Source: RGIG2206 sp045577615
Lineage (GTDB): Bacteria > Bacillota > Clostridia > Oscillospirales > Acutalibacteraceae
Direction: 5' to 3'
NCBI GenBank assembly: GCA_045577615.1
Contig: JAZNIT010000051.1
Coordinates: 1-19,611 of the forward strand
DNA: 19,611 nucleotides
Within the stretch, counting starts at the first letter, position 1. Each line of letters begins with the position of its first letter. Both the position numbers and the translations under genes were made by a program. Below, one piece after another: positions 1 to 9,620 of the stretch. Below the pieces are notes generated by a model. The model searched no databases and had not been told where the DNA came from. It saw nothing but the letters and a program-made list of their open reading frames with translations.

Positions 1-1
1 A

Positions 2-3000
2 CCTACCCTCTTTGTAGGCGTAGGAGGTACAGGCTGTAAGATCATTAAAAAAGTTGCTGACCTATGCGCTCCCGAAGAAAAGGACAACATAAACTTTCTT
101 TGTCTGGACACCAACGTAAACGATCTTTCTGACATTGCCAACGGCAAGTCCAAGATTTACTGGGTACAGACCTCCAACACCCAGACTGTAGGAAGCTATC
201 TTGACTATGATGATGAAGCCAGAAAGAAATGGTTCCCTAAAAACTCTGTAATGTATGACAAGACCGTTTCTGAAGGTGCAGGTCAGGTTCGTGCTATCTC
301 CAGATTGGCTCTTAACGCTACCATTAAGACAGGCAAGATTCGTCCCCTTTACGATGCTATTGATGATCTTTTCCGCAAGACCGGCAAAGAGATGAAGCAG
401 GCAATGCGTGTTGTTCTCGCATCTACCTCTTCAGGTGGTACCGGTTCAGGTATCATCCTCCCCTTGAGTATGTTCATCCGCGACTATGTTAAGGAAAAGT
501 ATCCCAACACCAGCCTTATCGTTCGCTCATTGATTCTTCTTCCCGAAACTTTGGACAGCGTTATCGATTCACAAACCGAGCGCGACAGCCAGGCCCGTAA
601 TGCTTACGCTACCATTAAAGAGCTTAACGCATTTATGATGAAGGGCTCAGGCTTCATCGATTTGGATGAAGATTTGAAGCAGTTCAGCAATATGCATGTT
701 AATGTATCTATTGCAGGCTCTGACAAGCAAAAATCACTTTCATTGCTGCCTGTAGACTTCTGCTTCCTTATGGACGGTCAGGATGCTGAAGACAGCACCA
801 TGATCAGCATCGGTCAGTACATCGACCAGGCTGCTCAGGCCCTTTATGAGCAAAACATCGGTCCTATGCAGAAGAAGGCCTTCTCTGTAGAAGACAATAT
901 TATTAAAGAAATGACCAAGCCCGGCAACTACGGCCGCAACCGTTTCGGCGGTATCGGTGCAGGTGTTATCCGCTATCCTTATGAGAAGATTGCTGAATAT
1001 GTATCATACGATTTGGCTATCGACAGTATCGGTGGCGAAGGCGATGCATCCAAGTGGACCAAGTATGACAAGGGCGTTCAGACCTACCGTGCCGAGCAAA
1101 AGAAGCGCGGCGTTCCCATGTCAACCTGGGATCCCATCAGCAAGAAGTATTGCGATATTATGCTCAATGCAAAGGATCCCTTCTCAAAGGACCTCAACAA
1201 CACCTACGAGCTTGACAGCATCGACGACAGAATCGAAATGTTTATGCAAGAGTTCGAGGCACAGGCCTTTGCTACCATTATGAACGACAGCCGTTATAAG
1301 AGCACTTATGACAACGCTAAAAAGTGGAGCAAGAAGCAAGCCTTCGGCGAAAAAGAAAAGATCGCTGCTGCAGCCAACTCCTTGAGAGTTCTTGCCTCTA
1401 AGGTAGAAGCAAAGAACAAGGACGGCAGCCCCATCATTGAGGGCATCGTAAGCAACTGGGTAGAGGCATTGATGACCAATGATCAGAAGACCGTTGCTAT
1501 CAACGACACCTACAGTATTGAAAGCTTGATGAAGAACGCACAGGGCGAGATTCTCCATCCTTGCGCAGCCCGTTTTGTATTGTATCGTTTGTTGGAGAAG
1601 TTCATTGAAAAGACCGGTTCTGACGAACACATCAACGCAGCAAAGGCACTTCAGAACTTCAAGAACAAGGAGTACGAGTTCAAGTTCTCTAACGGCTCTG
1701 TAAGAGGTATCGACGGATTGGCTTCATTGGAGAAGGATCAACCCGGTATCATCGATAAAATCAAGGGTTATGCCGCTCTTAACGAGTCTGCCTATAAGGA
1801 AGTACCTGCATATTTCAACAAGATTGAAGACTACTGCAAGAAGGTTGCTGTTCACGCAGCCTATGCAAAGGGTAAAGACTACATCCAGGCCTTTGCAGAG
1901 CAGTTCGAGCAGTTCTTCAACACCTTCGCATATAAGGTAAAGGATCTCAGCCGCAAGAAGATTGATATGATTGATGCCCTGCAGTATAAGAAGGGTGACT
2001 CTTTTGTAAACATCTGCGCTACCGAAGAGCTTTTGGTAGAGCTCAGCAACTTCTCATTGCAAAAGGCTCAAAAAGAAACCACCATGCTCAACTCCGACAT
2101 CAACGGCCGCATCTTCGACGCTGTTAAGAGCAACGCTGTATTCAACCTTGAAATCAGAAACACCGGTGGTGGTTATATTGAAGAGGATCGCCGTGTTGAC
2201 ATCTTTGATGACATTTTGATGGGCTACTTCGGCGAGAGCGTTCGCGAGAAGTGCGACGACATCAACAAGGACATCATCGGCGCTATCGAGCTTGAGCAGC
2301 GCCTCAAGGCTCGTATCCGTCAGCGCAAAGAGGGCGGCGACGATGAAAATCAGGTATTCGGTCAGATTACTGTTGCCGATGCTGAAAGACACATCGCCGA
2401 GGTTATCGCAATGGGCGCTCGCATCGCAGCTCCTTCTGTACAGCGTGTAACCAATGAAGAGCCCAGAGAGATCAAGGTTTGCGCCTACAACAAGATCCTT
2501 TTGGACAACCGCAAGTTCCGCGTTAAGGATTTGATGCCCAACGGCGAAGCTGTTGATACCGTTTCTAAGTATGAGATTCACTTCTACAACGCACTTTACA
2601 ACCTCACTCCCAACAAGCTTAAGAAGTTTGCTGCTCCCTTCGAAACCGAAACCGGTAAGAAGAGCGCAGGCACCTATCATAAGGCTTACACCGACTATTC
2701 TCGTTTGATCGGACCCGATTCAACCAAGAATGCCGCTATCTCTACCCACATCGACAAGAGCTGGGATTCTATCAAGAGCATGCCCGAGCTTGACTTCGAA
2801 TATCAGGATCAGGTAACCCGCAAGGTACATAAGGCCTTCATCTACGGCTTGATTCACGGCGCTATTCAGCATCGTCCCTTGTCAGCCGTTGCCAATGGCA
2901 AGAAGGTTTATCAGTATCACGATTCTGCTGACCGTTATCAGGAGCTTCAGGTACCCAACGGCACCCTTTGTGACGAGTTCTACGAGGTATTGGACGCCCT

Positions 3001-3670
3001 GTATGTAAACTACAAGGTAGTTGAAGACATCGGACTTATCAAGAACCGCAAGAGAGCAATGAGCGAAGCCAAGAACTGCAACTATGAGAACACCGAGTTC
3101 TTCCGCGATATGGCCAACTTCAACCTGCTCAACCTTATCTCAGCTGATGAAGATGCTGCTATCAACAACTCTTACGATGGCTCACAAAAGGGCCTTGACG
3201 CCCTTAAGGACATCATCCTTAAGAACAAGGAAGATCGCGCCAAGCTTAAGGATCAGTACCTTGGTATGGAGGATGACGGCAAGCGCTATGTAGAAAATGC
3301 TACCAGCTTGTTTGCAATTCCCTTGATGTTCTACTGCTCACTGCCCAACTCCAGCCGTTACATTTCAGAAATTACTGCAATGGTTGACGCTGTTGTTGAC
3401 GTATTCCGTGAGGAGTACGCAAAGTGGGAGAAGCCTGAGGATGTTAAGTTCGTTCTCTGCACTCGTTTGACTGACGAGTTCAACCTTCTCAAGCGCAACT
3501 ATGAGCGTTACGAGAAATATTTGCGCGCTCCTTCAGCAAGCGAAAATATGGTTCTCGACATCATCCAGCGCAAGATTAAGGACGTAATCCTTTCTGCTCC
3601 GGAGCCGGAAGATTACGAAGCTCTGTTGGATAAGGTTGCCAAAGAGTTCAAAGAAAGAGAAAGCTTATAA
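2..3670 (+). CDS. Tubulin/FtsZ-superfamily giant protein (Tubulin_2-like), 5' partial
   Basis: The frame is open from base 2, so the true start lies outside the window; the in-frame ATG at 251 is not the start, because the nucleotide-binding loop GVGGTGC is already encoded at 17-37. At least 1222 residues are present. A tubulin signature GGTGSG is encoded at 434-451 (residues 145-150 of the visible frame), preceded by a hydrophobic strand and ST/SS. Together the two motifs mark a GTP-binding tubulin/FtsZ fold. The length is far above FtsZ (about 350-400 aa) and fits the long 'tubulin-like' family (Pfam Tubulin_2), in which a roughly 1000-residue, mostly helical extension follows the GTPase. 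I see no membrane segment or signal peptide, so it is probably cytosolic. It leads a four-gene operon; the next gene starts 18 nt after the stop. Lysine is mostly AAG here and more often AAA in the next gene, suggesting high expression. The family is a confident call; polymerisation and role are inferred. Confidence 0.85.
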   Translation, partial: PTLFVGVGGTGCKIIKKVADLCAPEEKDNINFLCLDTNVNDLSDIANGKSKIYWVQTSNTQTVGSYLDYDDEARKKWFPKNSVMYDKTVSEGAGQVRAISRLALNATIKTGKIRPLYDAIDDLFRKTGKEMKQAMRVVLASTSSGGTGSGIILPLSMFIRDYVKEKYPNTSLIVRSLILLPETLDSVIDSQTERDSQARNAYATIKELNAFMMKGSGFIDLDEDLKQFSNMHVNVSIAGSDKQKSLSLLPVDFCFLMDGQDAEDSTMISIGQYIDQAAQALYEQNIGPMQKKAFSVEDNIIKEMTKPGNYGRNRFGGIGAGVIRYPYEKIAEYVSYDLAIDSIGGEGDASKWTKYDKGVQTYRAEQKKRGVPMSTWDPISKKYCDIMLNAKDPFSKDLNNTYELDSIDDRIEMFMQEFEAQAFATIMNDSRYKSTYDNAKKWSKKQAFGEKEKIAAAANSLRVLASKVEAKNKDGSPIIEGIVSNWVEALMTNDQKTVAINDTYSIESLMKNAQGEILHPCAARFVLYRLLEKFIEKTGSDEHINAAKALQNFKNKEYEFKFSNGSVRGIDGLASLEKDQPGIIDKIKGYAALNESAYKEVPAYFNKIEDYCKKVAVHAAYAKGKDYIQAFAEQFEQFFNTFAYKVKDLSRKKIDMIDALQYKKGDSFVNICATEELLVELSNFSLQKAQKETTMLNSDINGRIFDAVKSNAVFNLEIRNTGGGYIEEDRRVDIFDDILMGYFGESVREKCDDINKDIIGAIELEQRLKARIRQRKEGGDDENQVFGQITVADAERHIAEVIAMGARIAAPSVQRVTNEEPREIKVCAYNKILLDNRKFRVKDLMPNGEAVDTVSKYEIHFYNALYNLTPNKLKKFAAPFETETGKKSAGTYHKAYTDYSRLIGPDSTKNAAISTHIDKSWDSIKSMPELDFEYQDQVTRKVHKAFIYGLIHGAIQHRPLSAVANGKKVYQYHDSADRYQELQVPNGTLCDEFYEVLDALYVNYKVVEDIGLIKNRKRAMSEAKNCNYENTEFFRDMANFNLLNLISADEDAAINNSYDGSQKGLDALKDIILKNKEDRAKLKDQYLGMEDDGKRYVENATSLFAIPLMFYCSLPNSSRYISEITAMVDAVVDVFREEYAKWEKPEDVKFVLCTRLTDEFNLLKRNYERYEKYLRAPSASENMVLDIIQRKIKDVILSAPEPEDYEALLDKVAKEFKERESL

Positions 3671-3688
3671 TTTTAACAAGAAACGGAG

Positions 3689-5788
3689 ATGAGCGATTTG
3701 TTCACAGTTTTAATAGCTGAAAAAGAACATATTGATGCCATACAGCAGGAAAACAAACTGTTTTTCGAACCGTTTCTGAGAAGCAAAGATTTAGTATTTT
3801 GTCAGTGGAATCCCGAAGGACAGACTCTTGAAGAGTCTGTCCCCGGATTGATAGATGCCGTGGGCCGCGAAAAGAAGTGGCGCGCAGTTATTCTCAACAA
3901 CTGCAAGGGCGAAGCCTTAAAGGCAAGAAATCCTTTTGATATTGTTGACAGCAGCGCGCTTGCCGATTTGGCTCAGCCTTCCCAATTTCCCGAGTCAGAC
4001 GATTTAAGACATCAGTGGGAAGAGGATTGGAAAACATACTTTGAATCATTGGCAAAAGAAAAAGAAGAGATTTACAAAAACGCATTGGCTCTTCCGTTAC
4101 AAAAGCTAAGCACCTGGCTCTGCTATCGTCCCGAGGGCTATATCCTCAACGATGCTATTGAGCATGAGTCGGTTCACGATTGGGCAGTTTCCCAAATTGG
4201 CTTATCAGCCATAAAAACTAGTGCTGTGCTTGAAGTAATGGAGCGCGACCAATACAAATATGAACTGCGTTTAAAGGAACAGCTGCGTAAGGATTTTGTT
4301 GCAGATAAATATCTCAACATTGCCTACCCGTCAGAGATTCATTGTATATCTCTTCGCACAGCGGACAGCAACTTCTTTGATCCCAATGCATATTGGACTC
4401 TGCGAAACGAGAATGAATATTCAAGCTTTGCCGACAGAAATATGTATTTTGATAAGATGCGCTTTTTGGTTTTCGACCTGTTACCGCGCACTCATCGGGA
4501 TTTTCGCACCGACTATATCCGCTTTTTAGCTTCGGTTTTAATATTTGCATCTAACCCCGTGCCGAGCAGCGCAATGCAAGCTCGTCACCTTTATCAGCTT
4601 GAAACCGAAACAGACGACACCCCTCTTACCATAATGGTAAACTCTTATGACAAAAAGCTGGCTGCAACCGCAGATTTTATCAACACCGAGATGGATAGAA
4701 TACGTGGTGAAATCCCCGGCAATTTGTCAGATAAAGAGGTAGAGGCACTTATTTCTACCCCCAGGGATGTTTCTGTTGTTCTTGATCAATCCTGTGATGA
4801 AGATAAGGTATATGCTGATACCGACTACGGTTTGTTCTACGACTCGCCTGAAAACGAGTTTAACAAATGGAACCGCAGTTATGACATATCTCAAAATGCA
4901 CTCGCTTACATCGGCAAGCAGCGTATACGCGCCATCAGACAGAGCGTAGGCCAAAGCCACCTTGCAAGCGAAATTATGGATGTAGACGTTACCCGTTTCA
5001 CTCCCTATCAGGTAGAGGATGTCAAGGATGTTACCGATAACCTTGAAAACGAAATGATTGACGCTATACCCGAAAGTCTTGCAGATATGAACCGTTATAC
5101 CGAACAACTTGAAAAGGAATCGGAAAAGGTTAAAAAGGTTACCCGTCGCCGTATGACGATGAAGACCACCATAATTCTTATGGCAATCTTTCTGGGTTTG
5201 TTTTTAATGTGCTTCCTGCCCTTTATGTTCGCAAACGGCAGCACACCCAAAATGGTCACCACCGCCGTAGTGGTAACTCTGTGTATGCTTGGCGCACTTG
5301 CCGCCATAATGTTTGTTTCACTTTTCTTCCTGCGCACAACCATCAAAAAGGCAGTTAACGCCTACAACGATTCTGCTCATGGAATTATGAGTGACATCAG
5401 GCACTCGTTAGCATGCTTCTCAAGATACCTCAGCACAATGTGCAACGTACGCAGAGGCCACGCTATTCAAAAATATTCAACAAAGAATGTTGATGAATAC
5501 ACCAAGCGCCTGCGCATCCGTCAGAAGCATCTTGAGGATATTCGCAAGCTTCGTGCCCATTTGGAAGAAGAGTATCACGACTATTTTGGCGACAGAACTC
5601 AGTTCGACGAAACAATGTCAAGACCCTACGAGTATGACTTTGATATGAAAAAAGAGTATGATTACGACCCGCCCTTCCTGGCAGGTGATGCCCGTCATAT
5701 CGAGTTTATAAGCAGTGGCAATTTTGTCAGCGTTCCGTCAAGCTACATTAAAAAAATATCGGTAAGAATGGAGGGAATTTATGAGTGA
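3689..5788 (+). CDS. Unrecognised 699-aa protein with two C-terminal membrane segments
   Basis: I do not recognise a family. The N-terminal 70 residues alternate hydrophobic strands and helices (FTVLIAEKEH, KDLVFCQWNP, WRAVILNN), which could be a small Rossmann- or receiver-like fold. The middle is soluble, helical and charged. Two adjacent hydrophobic segments at about 494-515 and 522-548 are separated by a short NGSTPK turn, so both large parts probably lie on the cytoplasmic side. After them come a basic, heptad-like helical stretch at about 590-640 and a Tyr/Asp-rich segment. The start is uncertain: GGAG directly abuts the ATG at 3689, leaving no spacer, while a TTG at 3698 has a 9-nt spacer. 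I keep the ATG because the two downstream genes also begin MSD. The gene follows the tubulin-like gene by 18 nt and overlaps the next by 8 nt, so it probably belongs to the same complex as a membrane anchor or adaptor. Confidence 0.75.
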   Translation: MSDLFTVLIAEKEHIDAIQQENKLFFEPFLRSKDLVFCQWNPEGQTLEESVPGLIDAVGREKKWRAVILNNCKGEALKARNPFDIVDSSALADLAQPSQFPESDDLRHQWEEDWKTYFESLAKEKEEIYKNALALPLQKLSTWLCYRPEGYILNDAIEHESVHDWAVSQIGLSAIKTSAVLEVMERDQYKYELRLKEQLRKDFVADKYLNIAYPSEIHCISLRTADSNFFDPNAYWTLRNENEYSSFADRNMYFDKMRFLVFDLLPRTHRDFRTDYIRFLASVLIFASNPVPSSAMQARHLYQLETETDDTPLTIMVNSYDKKLAATADFINTEMDRIRGEIPGNLSDKEVEALISTPRDVSVVLDQSCDEDKVYADTDYGLFYDSPENEFNKWNRSYDISQNALAYIGKQRIRAIRQSVGQSHLASEIMDVDVTRFTPYQVEDVKDVTDNLENEMIDAIPESLADMNRYTEQLEKESEKVKKVTRRRMTMKTTIILMAIFLGLFLMCFLPFMFANGSTPKMVTTAVVVTLCMLGALAAIMFVSLFFLRTTIKKAVNAYNDSAHGIMSDIRHSLACFSRYLSTMCNVRRGHAIQKYSTKNVDEYTKRLRIRQKHLEDIRKLRAHLEEEYHDYFGDRTQFDETMSRPYEYDFDMKKEYDYDPPFLAGDARHIEFISSGNFVSVPSSYIKKISVRMEGIYE

Positions 5789-8700
5789 TTATTGGTTTTT
5801 AATTCAATTAGCAATATCCTTCCTTCCCTTCATTCTGTTCGTTTTCATTAACGGCAAAACAAATATGAAAAAAGAGGTTCGCCACAGACAGTATCTTATG
5901 CCTGTTCTGTCGGTAGTATACAGTGTGGTCCTGCTCATATTCCTGAGTAGCATTACCACCTTGCTTATGAATCTCGTGCTTAAGTTGGTTGACCTTTGCG
6001 AAAGGTTTAATCTCGACTTTATCGGCGATTTCATATTCGATATATATACAAGCTGGGGTGTATACCTAGAGTCAATTATCTTTAATACCGCAGCGCTTAT
6101 TGCCTTTATTTTCCTCAAGAGAATATTGATTACCATTTTCAGCAAGTTTGCGGTTAAGCCGGACACCTTCCTCGGCAGAGTGATGGAAATTTTCTATACT
6201 TATAATGAAGAGGATGAAATCTGGTACATTAAAGAGCACTACGGTCAGGCTCGCACCTTTATCAAAACAGCCTACTACGGCAGCGCAATACTTTCTGCCA
6301 TCGCTCTATTCATTTCATACAGCTTGTGTATGAACAATGCCATTGCCGCACCCTTCTATCCTGTATTTGCAGTAATCATCATCGGAGAGGTAGCCTTCTT
6401 CATTGACGGTCTGGAAAAAGAGGAAAAAGAAGAGGCTGATTTCTCACTTGAATCCGACAAATCTGACCACATTGCAATGTATCCCTTGCTCAGAAAGCCC
6501 TTGAAGGCCTTGTTTGGTGACAAGCTTTCTGCTGAAGGTACCACCGTCAATAATGTTGGAATTATGGGCGGCGGGGTAGAGGATATCCTTGTTCAAATTG
6601 AAAAAGAGGGCGCACAAATCGGACGCAACTATTCAGCCTTCATTCGTAAGAAGATGGTTGATGGCCTTAAGCCTAATGTAGATTATTTGCGCAGCGGCTA
6701 CGAACTGGCCACGGGCAAAAGCCTGCTTTTCAACACCCCCTTCTATGACAAGCTCAATCCCTATGCCTTCTATGCAATGAATCGCGCATTGCTCACCGGC
6801 GGCAAGGTAATGATTGTCCTCGGCCGTCACGGCACAGAGGAGGATTTGCGCCAATGGTGCGAAAGCGGTATGTTAGAGGTTTCTAATGTGCCCGAGCTTT
6901 GGAATATTGCTGTTTTGGACGATAAAAAGCTTGAGGATGACGAGCTTCCCGACATCGGTATAGTATCTCGCTCAAGCGTTCACGACCTGGATATTCACAA
7001 GAATAACCTGGCCTTCCTCAAAAAGGTATCCTTTGTGATGCTGGTTGAGCCTTCAAGGCTGGTTACAACCGCACAGATCGGTTTGAATTTGCTCATCAAA
7101 AACTGCGGCAAGGACAATGCCATCACCTTCTGCTCAATCGACCGCAACTGCGATGGCCTGGTCGATGCCCTGTCACACATCCTGATGACCAATATCACCG
7201 AGGTATCGGCAACCGAATATCCCCACGGCACAAGCTCATATATGTATTGGACTGCCGACAGTGATTATCTGCAGCACCGTATATTGCCCGGCGTTTCAAG
7301 ATGTCTTGGTATGGGCACTGAACTTTCAACCGTAGCGCTGAAAAACCAGGTCAAGAAGGCCGTTTGGTATGGTGGCGACAGCTACCCCGTGCGCGATGCA
7401 CGCTGGATTGCCAAGCAGTATTACTATGACATTCTTGATTATGCTCAGCTGCCCACTACGCAGGAAACCTTTGATAACAGCTTCCACGCATCCTTCAATA
7501 TATGTGACGAGAGAGTAAACGACTACTCCTACATCACTGTTGAGGATGAGCGCAACAACCTGTTTGAAACCCGCAGAAACTTTGCAACAATTGCTGAAAA
7601 GCAGGGCTTTGTTAACGTTATTTCAACCGAATATATGCTTCGCGAATATATGTCTGCCAACACCGAGCTGTTTACAGCTGATGCAAAGGCAATTCCTTAC
7701 ATCACCGCAGACTATGCCCGCACCAAGAGAAATATTATCCTCACCCTCAGCCTGCTGTTGTGTGTAGATAATGTTTCAGAGGATGTTCTTCGCAGACAAA
7801 TGCTGTTGCTCAATATTGACTCGCAAGACCTTGCCGCAGAATTGTGGAAGGAAATGTGCGTAATATTCTCTGATGCAGCGCAACCCGCCGATGCAGAAAA
7901 TCCTGTTATCAGTGTCAATGCCAACGGCAAAACCGTGCAGTTTGAAAAGAAGGATACTCTTCTTTACAAGCGCGTTTACTCTGTTGACAGTGGCAAGTTT
8001 GAAAGCGTATATACCATTGAAAATAAAGATTTCATCCGTTTCATTCTGGATGACCTGAAAAATGCCAGCTACATTGCCGAGCAAGACAGTAAGGATCTTT
8101 ATCTGGGCACCGAGCTTAAGGGTCATATTTATCAAAAATATATTCCCGGTCAGTTCTTTACCCTTAATGGTAAATATTATGAAATGGTATCAACCGCTGC
8201 CGACGATCGCATTTTGGTGCGTCGTGCAGCCGATCACATCGGCGGTCGCCTTTCTTACCGTCAGGTGCGCAATTATACCATCAGCCACCTTGAAGACTCA
8301 CAGTTTATGGGTGAGCTTAAAACCATCAACAATATTGATGTTCACTATCAATTTGCTGATTTCACCGTTGACACCCCGGGATATTGGAAATTGGGTGCCT
8401 ACAACGACTTTGACAACGGAACCTTGGTAACCGTCAATGGCGTACCTGCCCGTAAGTATCACCACAAGCATATCTTGAAGCTTGACTTCTCCAAGCTAGG
8501 TGATGCCTTCACCGATTCGGTACGAATGACTCTTACCAACCTTCTTAACGAGGTTTTTGTAACTCTCTTTGCAGAAAACCAATCCTTTATTTCTGCAATC
8601 ACTCCCGGTCAGTTCGAAGCCCCCTTGACCTACAATCTTAGTTTGGCAGAGGGTGTAGAGAATGTTGACAAATGCATCTTCATTGTAGAGGATAGCCAGC

Positions 8701-9620
8701 TTGACATTGGCTTGCTTATTGCTGTTGAGCGTAACATCGGCCGCATCTTCCAGATCATTTCCGACTACCTCAGCTGGAACGATGAGCAAATTGCAGAGAG
8801 CATTCGCAAAGAGAATGAACCTGAAGAGGTTAAAGAGCCCGAGCCCTTTGATGTATACGACGGCAAACCCGCTAAGAAGAAAGGCTTCTTCGGTAAGGTC
8901 GTAGATTGGTTCAAGGGCCTTTTCAAGAAAAAGGATAAGAAAGAAAAGAAGGGCAAAAATGAGGCCGAGATAGAAGTACCCGAGCAGGATTATATGATGA
9001 TCTACGGCAAGCCCCACAAGTTTGTTAACGGCAAGTGGGTCAAGTGCTCCAAGAGAGAATTCGAAGCCAAGATGGCCGAGCGCCACAAAGCAATCGAAGA
9101 AAAAGAACAAGCCGAAAAGGCAGCAAAGGAAGCCGAAAAGCAAGCTGCTGAGCAAGAGGCTGCCGAGCAAGCCGAAAACGGTACCGAACAAGAGCTCTCT
9201 GAAGAATCCCGGCCTGCCGATGGCGATGAGCAGGAAACTGACGAGGAAACTCCTGCTGAAGAGCCTGCCCCCGTGGCACCTCCCAAGAAAATGAGCTGGT
9301 TGGAGCGTATGCGCGCCAACAAAGCAGAAAAGAGAGATGCTAAGCAAAAGAAAAAGCAGGAAAAGCAGGCTGCAAAGGCAGCTGAAGCAGAGCAACCGGT
9401 AGAGGCTGCACCTGTTGAAGAAGAGTCTGTACTTGAAGTGCCTGCCGATGCATCTGAGGATGAGATTATGGACGAGGCTCCTGCACAGGATAACCTCGAA
9501 GAGGAAACCCCTGTTGAGGATACTTCCGACGAAGTCCCCGTTGAGGAGATTGAGGAAGAAGTACAACAAGAGCCCGAACAATCAGAGCAAACCGAAGGTG
9601 AGGTGAGCGAGAATGAGTGA
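5781..9620 (+). CDS. 1279-aa membrane protein with degenerate helicase-like core and charged tail
   Basis: Residues 1-210 hold several membrane segments (about 6-24, 38-70, 97-120, 163-208). The cytosolic part from about 215 has elements in the order of a superfamily-2 helicase: ATGKS at 310-314 where a Walker A loop would be, a DIGIVSRSS strand, FVMLVEPSR at 418-426 where a DEAD/DEAH Walker B would be, and ITFCSID after it. None of the catalytic motifs is canonical. Residues about 770-820, with YIPGQFF at 787-793 then a glycine turn and strand-rich text, resemble the beta domain after the helicase core in Lhr-type proteins; residues 965-978 recall the DUF1998 end of YprA/MrfA-type helicases. 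GFFGKVVDWFKGLFKKK at 1035-1051 is a basic amphipathic helix. The rest is a Lys/Glu/Ala-rich tail, interrupted near 1075 by a short aromatic module. A GGAGGG site precedes the ATG by 5 nt, and the ATG overlaps the previous stop. Coding is secure; the helicase resemblance is inference. Confidence 0.75.
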   Translation: MSDYWFLIQLAISFLPFILFVFINGKTNMKKEVRHRQYLMPVLSVVYSVVLLIFLSSITTLLMNLVLKLVDLCERFNLDFIGDFIFDIYTSWGVYLESIIFNTAALIAFIFLKRILITIFSKFAVKPDTFLGRVMEIFYTYNEEDEIWYIKEHYGQARTFIKTAYYGSAILSAIALFISYSLCMNNAIAAPFYPVFAVIIIGEVAFFIDGLEKEEKEEADFSLESDKSDHIAMYPLLRKPLKALFGDKLSAEGTTVNNVGIMGGGVEDILVQIEKEGAQIGRNYSAFIRKKMVDGLKPNVDYLRSGYELATGKSLLFNTPFYDKLNPYAFYAMNRALLTGGKVMIVLGRHGTEEDLRQWCESGMLEVSNVPELWNIAVLDDKKLEDDELPDIGIVSRSSVHDLDIHKNNLAFLKKVSFVMLVEPSRLVTTAQIGLNLLIKNCGKDNAITFCSIDRNCDGLVDALSHILMTNITEVSATEYPHGTSSYMYWTADSDYLQHRILPGVSRCLGMGTELSTVALKNQVKKAVWYGGDSYPVRDARWIAKQYYYDILDYAQLPTTQETFDNSFHASFNICDERVNDYSYITVEDERNNLFETRRNFATIAEKQGFVNVISTEYMLREYMSANTELFTADAKAIPYITADYARTKRNIILTLSLLLCVDNVSEDVLRRQMLLLNIDSQDLAAELWKEMCVIFSDAAQPADAENPVISVNANGKTVQFEKKDTLLYKRVYSVDSGKFESVYTIENKDFIRFILDDLKNASYIAEQDSKDLYLGTELKGHIYQKYIPGQFFTLNGKYYEMVSTAADDRILVRRAADHIGGRLSYRQVRNYTISHLEDSQFMGELKTINNIDVHYQFADFTVDTPGYWKLGAYNDFDNGTLVTVNGVPARKYHHKHILKLDFSKLGDAFTDSVRMTLTNLLNEVFVTLFAENQSFISAITPGQFEAPLTYNLSLAEGVENVDKCIFIVEDSQLDIGLLIAVERNIGRIFQIISDYLSWNDEQIAESIRKENEPEEVKEPEPFDVYDGKPAKKKGFFGKVVDWFKGLFKKKDKKEKKGKNEAEIEVPEQDYMMIYGKPHKFVNGKWVKCSKREFEAKMAERHKAIEEKEQAEKAAKEAEKQAAEQEAAEQAENGTEQELSEESRPADGDEQETDEETPAEEPAPVAPPKKMSWLERMRANKAEKRDAKQKKKQEKQAAKAAEAEQPVEAAPVEEESVLEVPADASEDEIMDEAPAQDNLEEETPVEDTSDEVPVEEIEEEVQQEPEQSEQTEGEVSENE

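Noticed and set aside
251..253. ATG as the start of the tubulin-like gene
   Set aside because: The glycine-rich nucleotide loop is encoded upstream at 17-37 in the same open frame, so this ATG is internal.
2054..2680. 208-aa minus-strand open frame
   Set aside because: Antisense to the tubulin-like gene, whose frame has clear protein-like content; no family match seen.
6708..6722. ATGKS in gene 3 as a true Walker A motif
   Set aside because: The spacing to the upstream glycine is one residue too long for GxxxxGK[ST]; I record it only as a possible degenerate loop.
8496..9581. Long 361-aa open frame on the minus strand
   Set aside because: It lies wholly antisense to gene 3, is Leu/Phe-rich because it mirrors Lys/Glu-rich codons, and has no ribosome site or family pattern.
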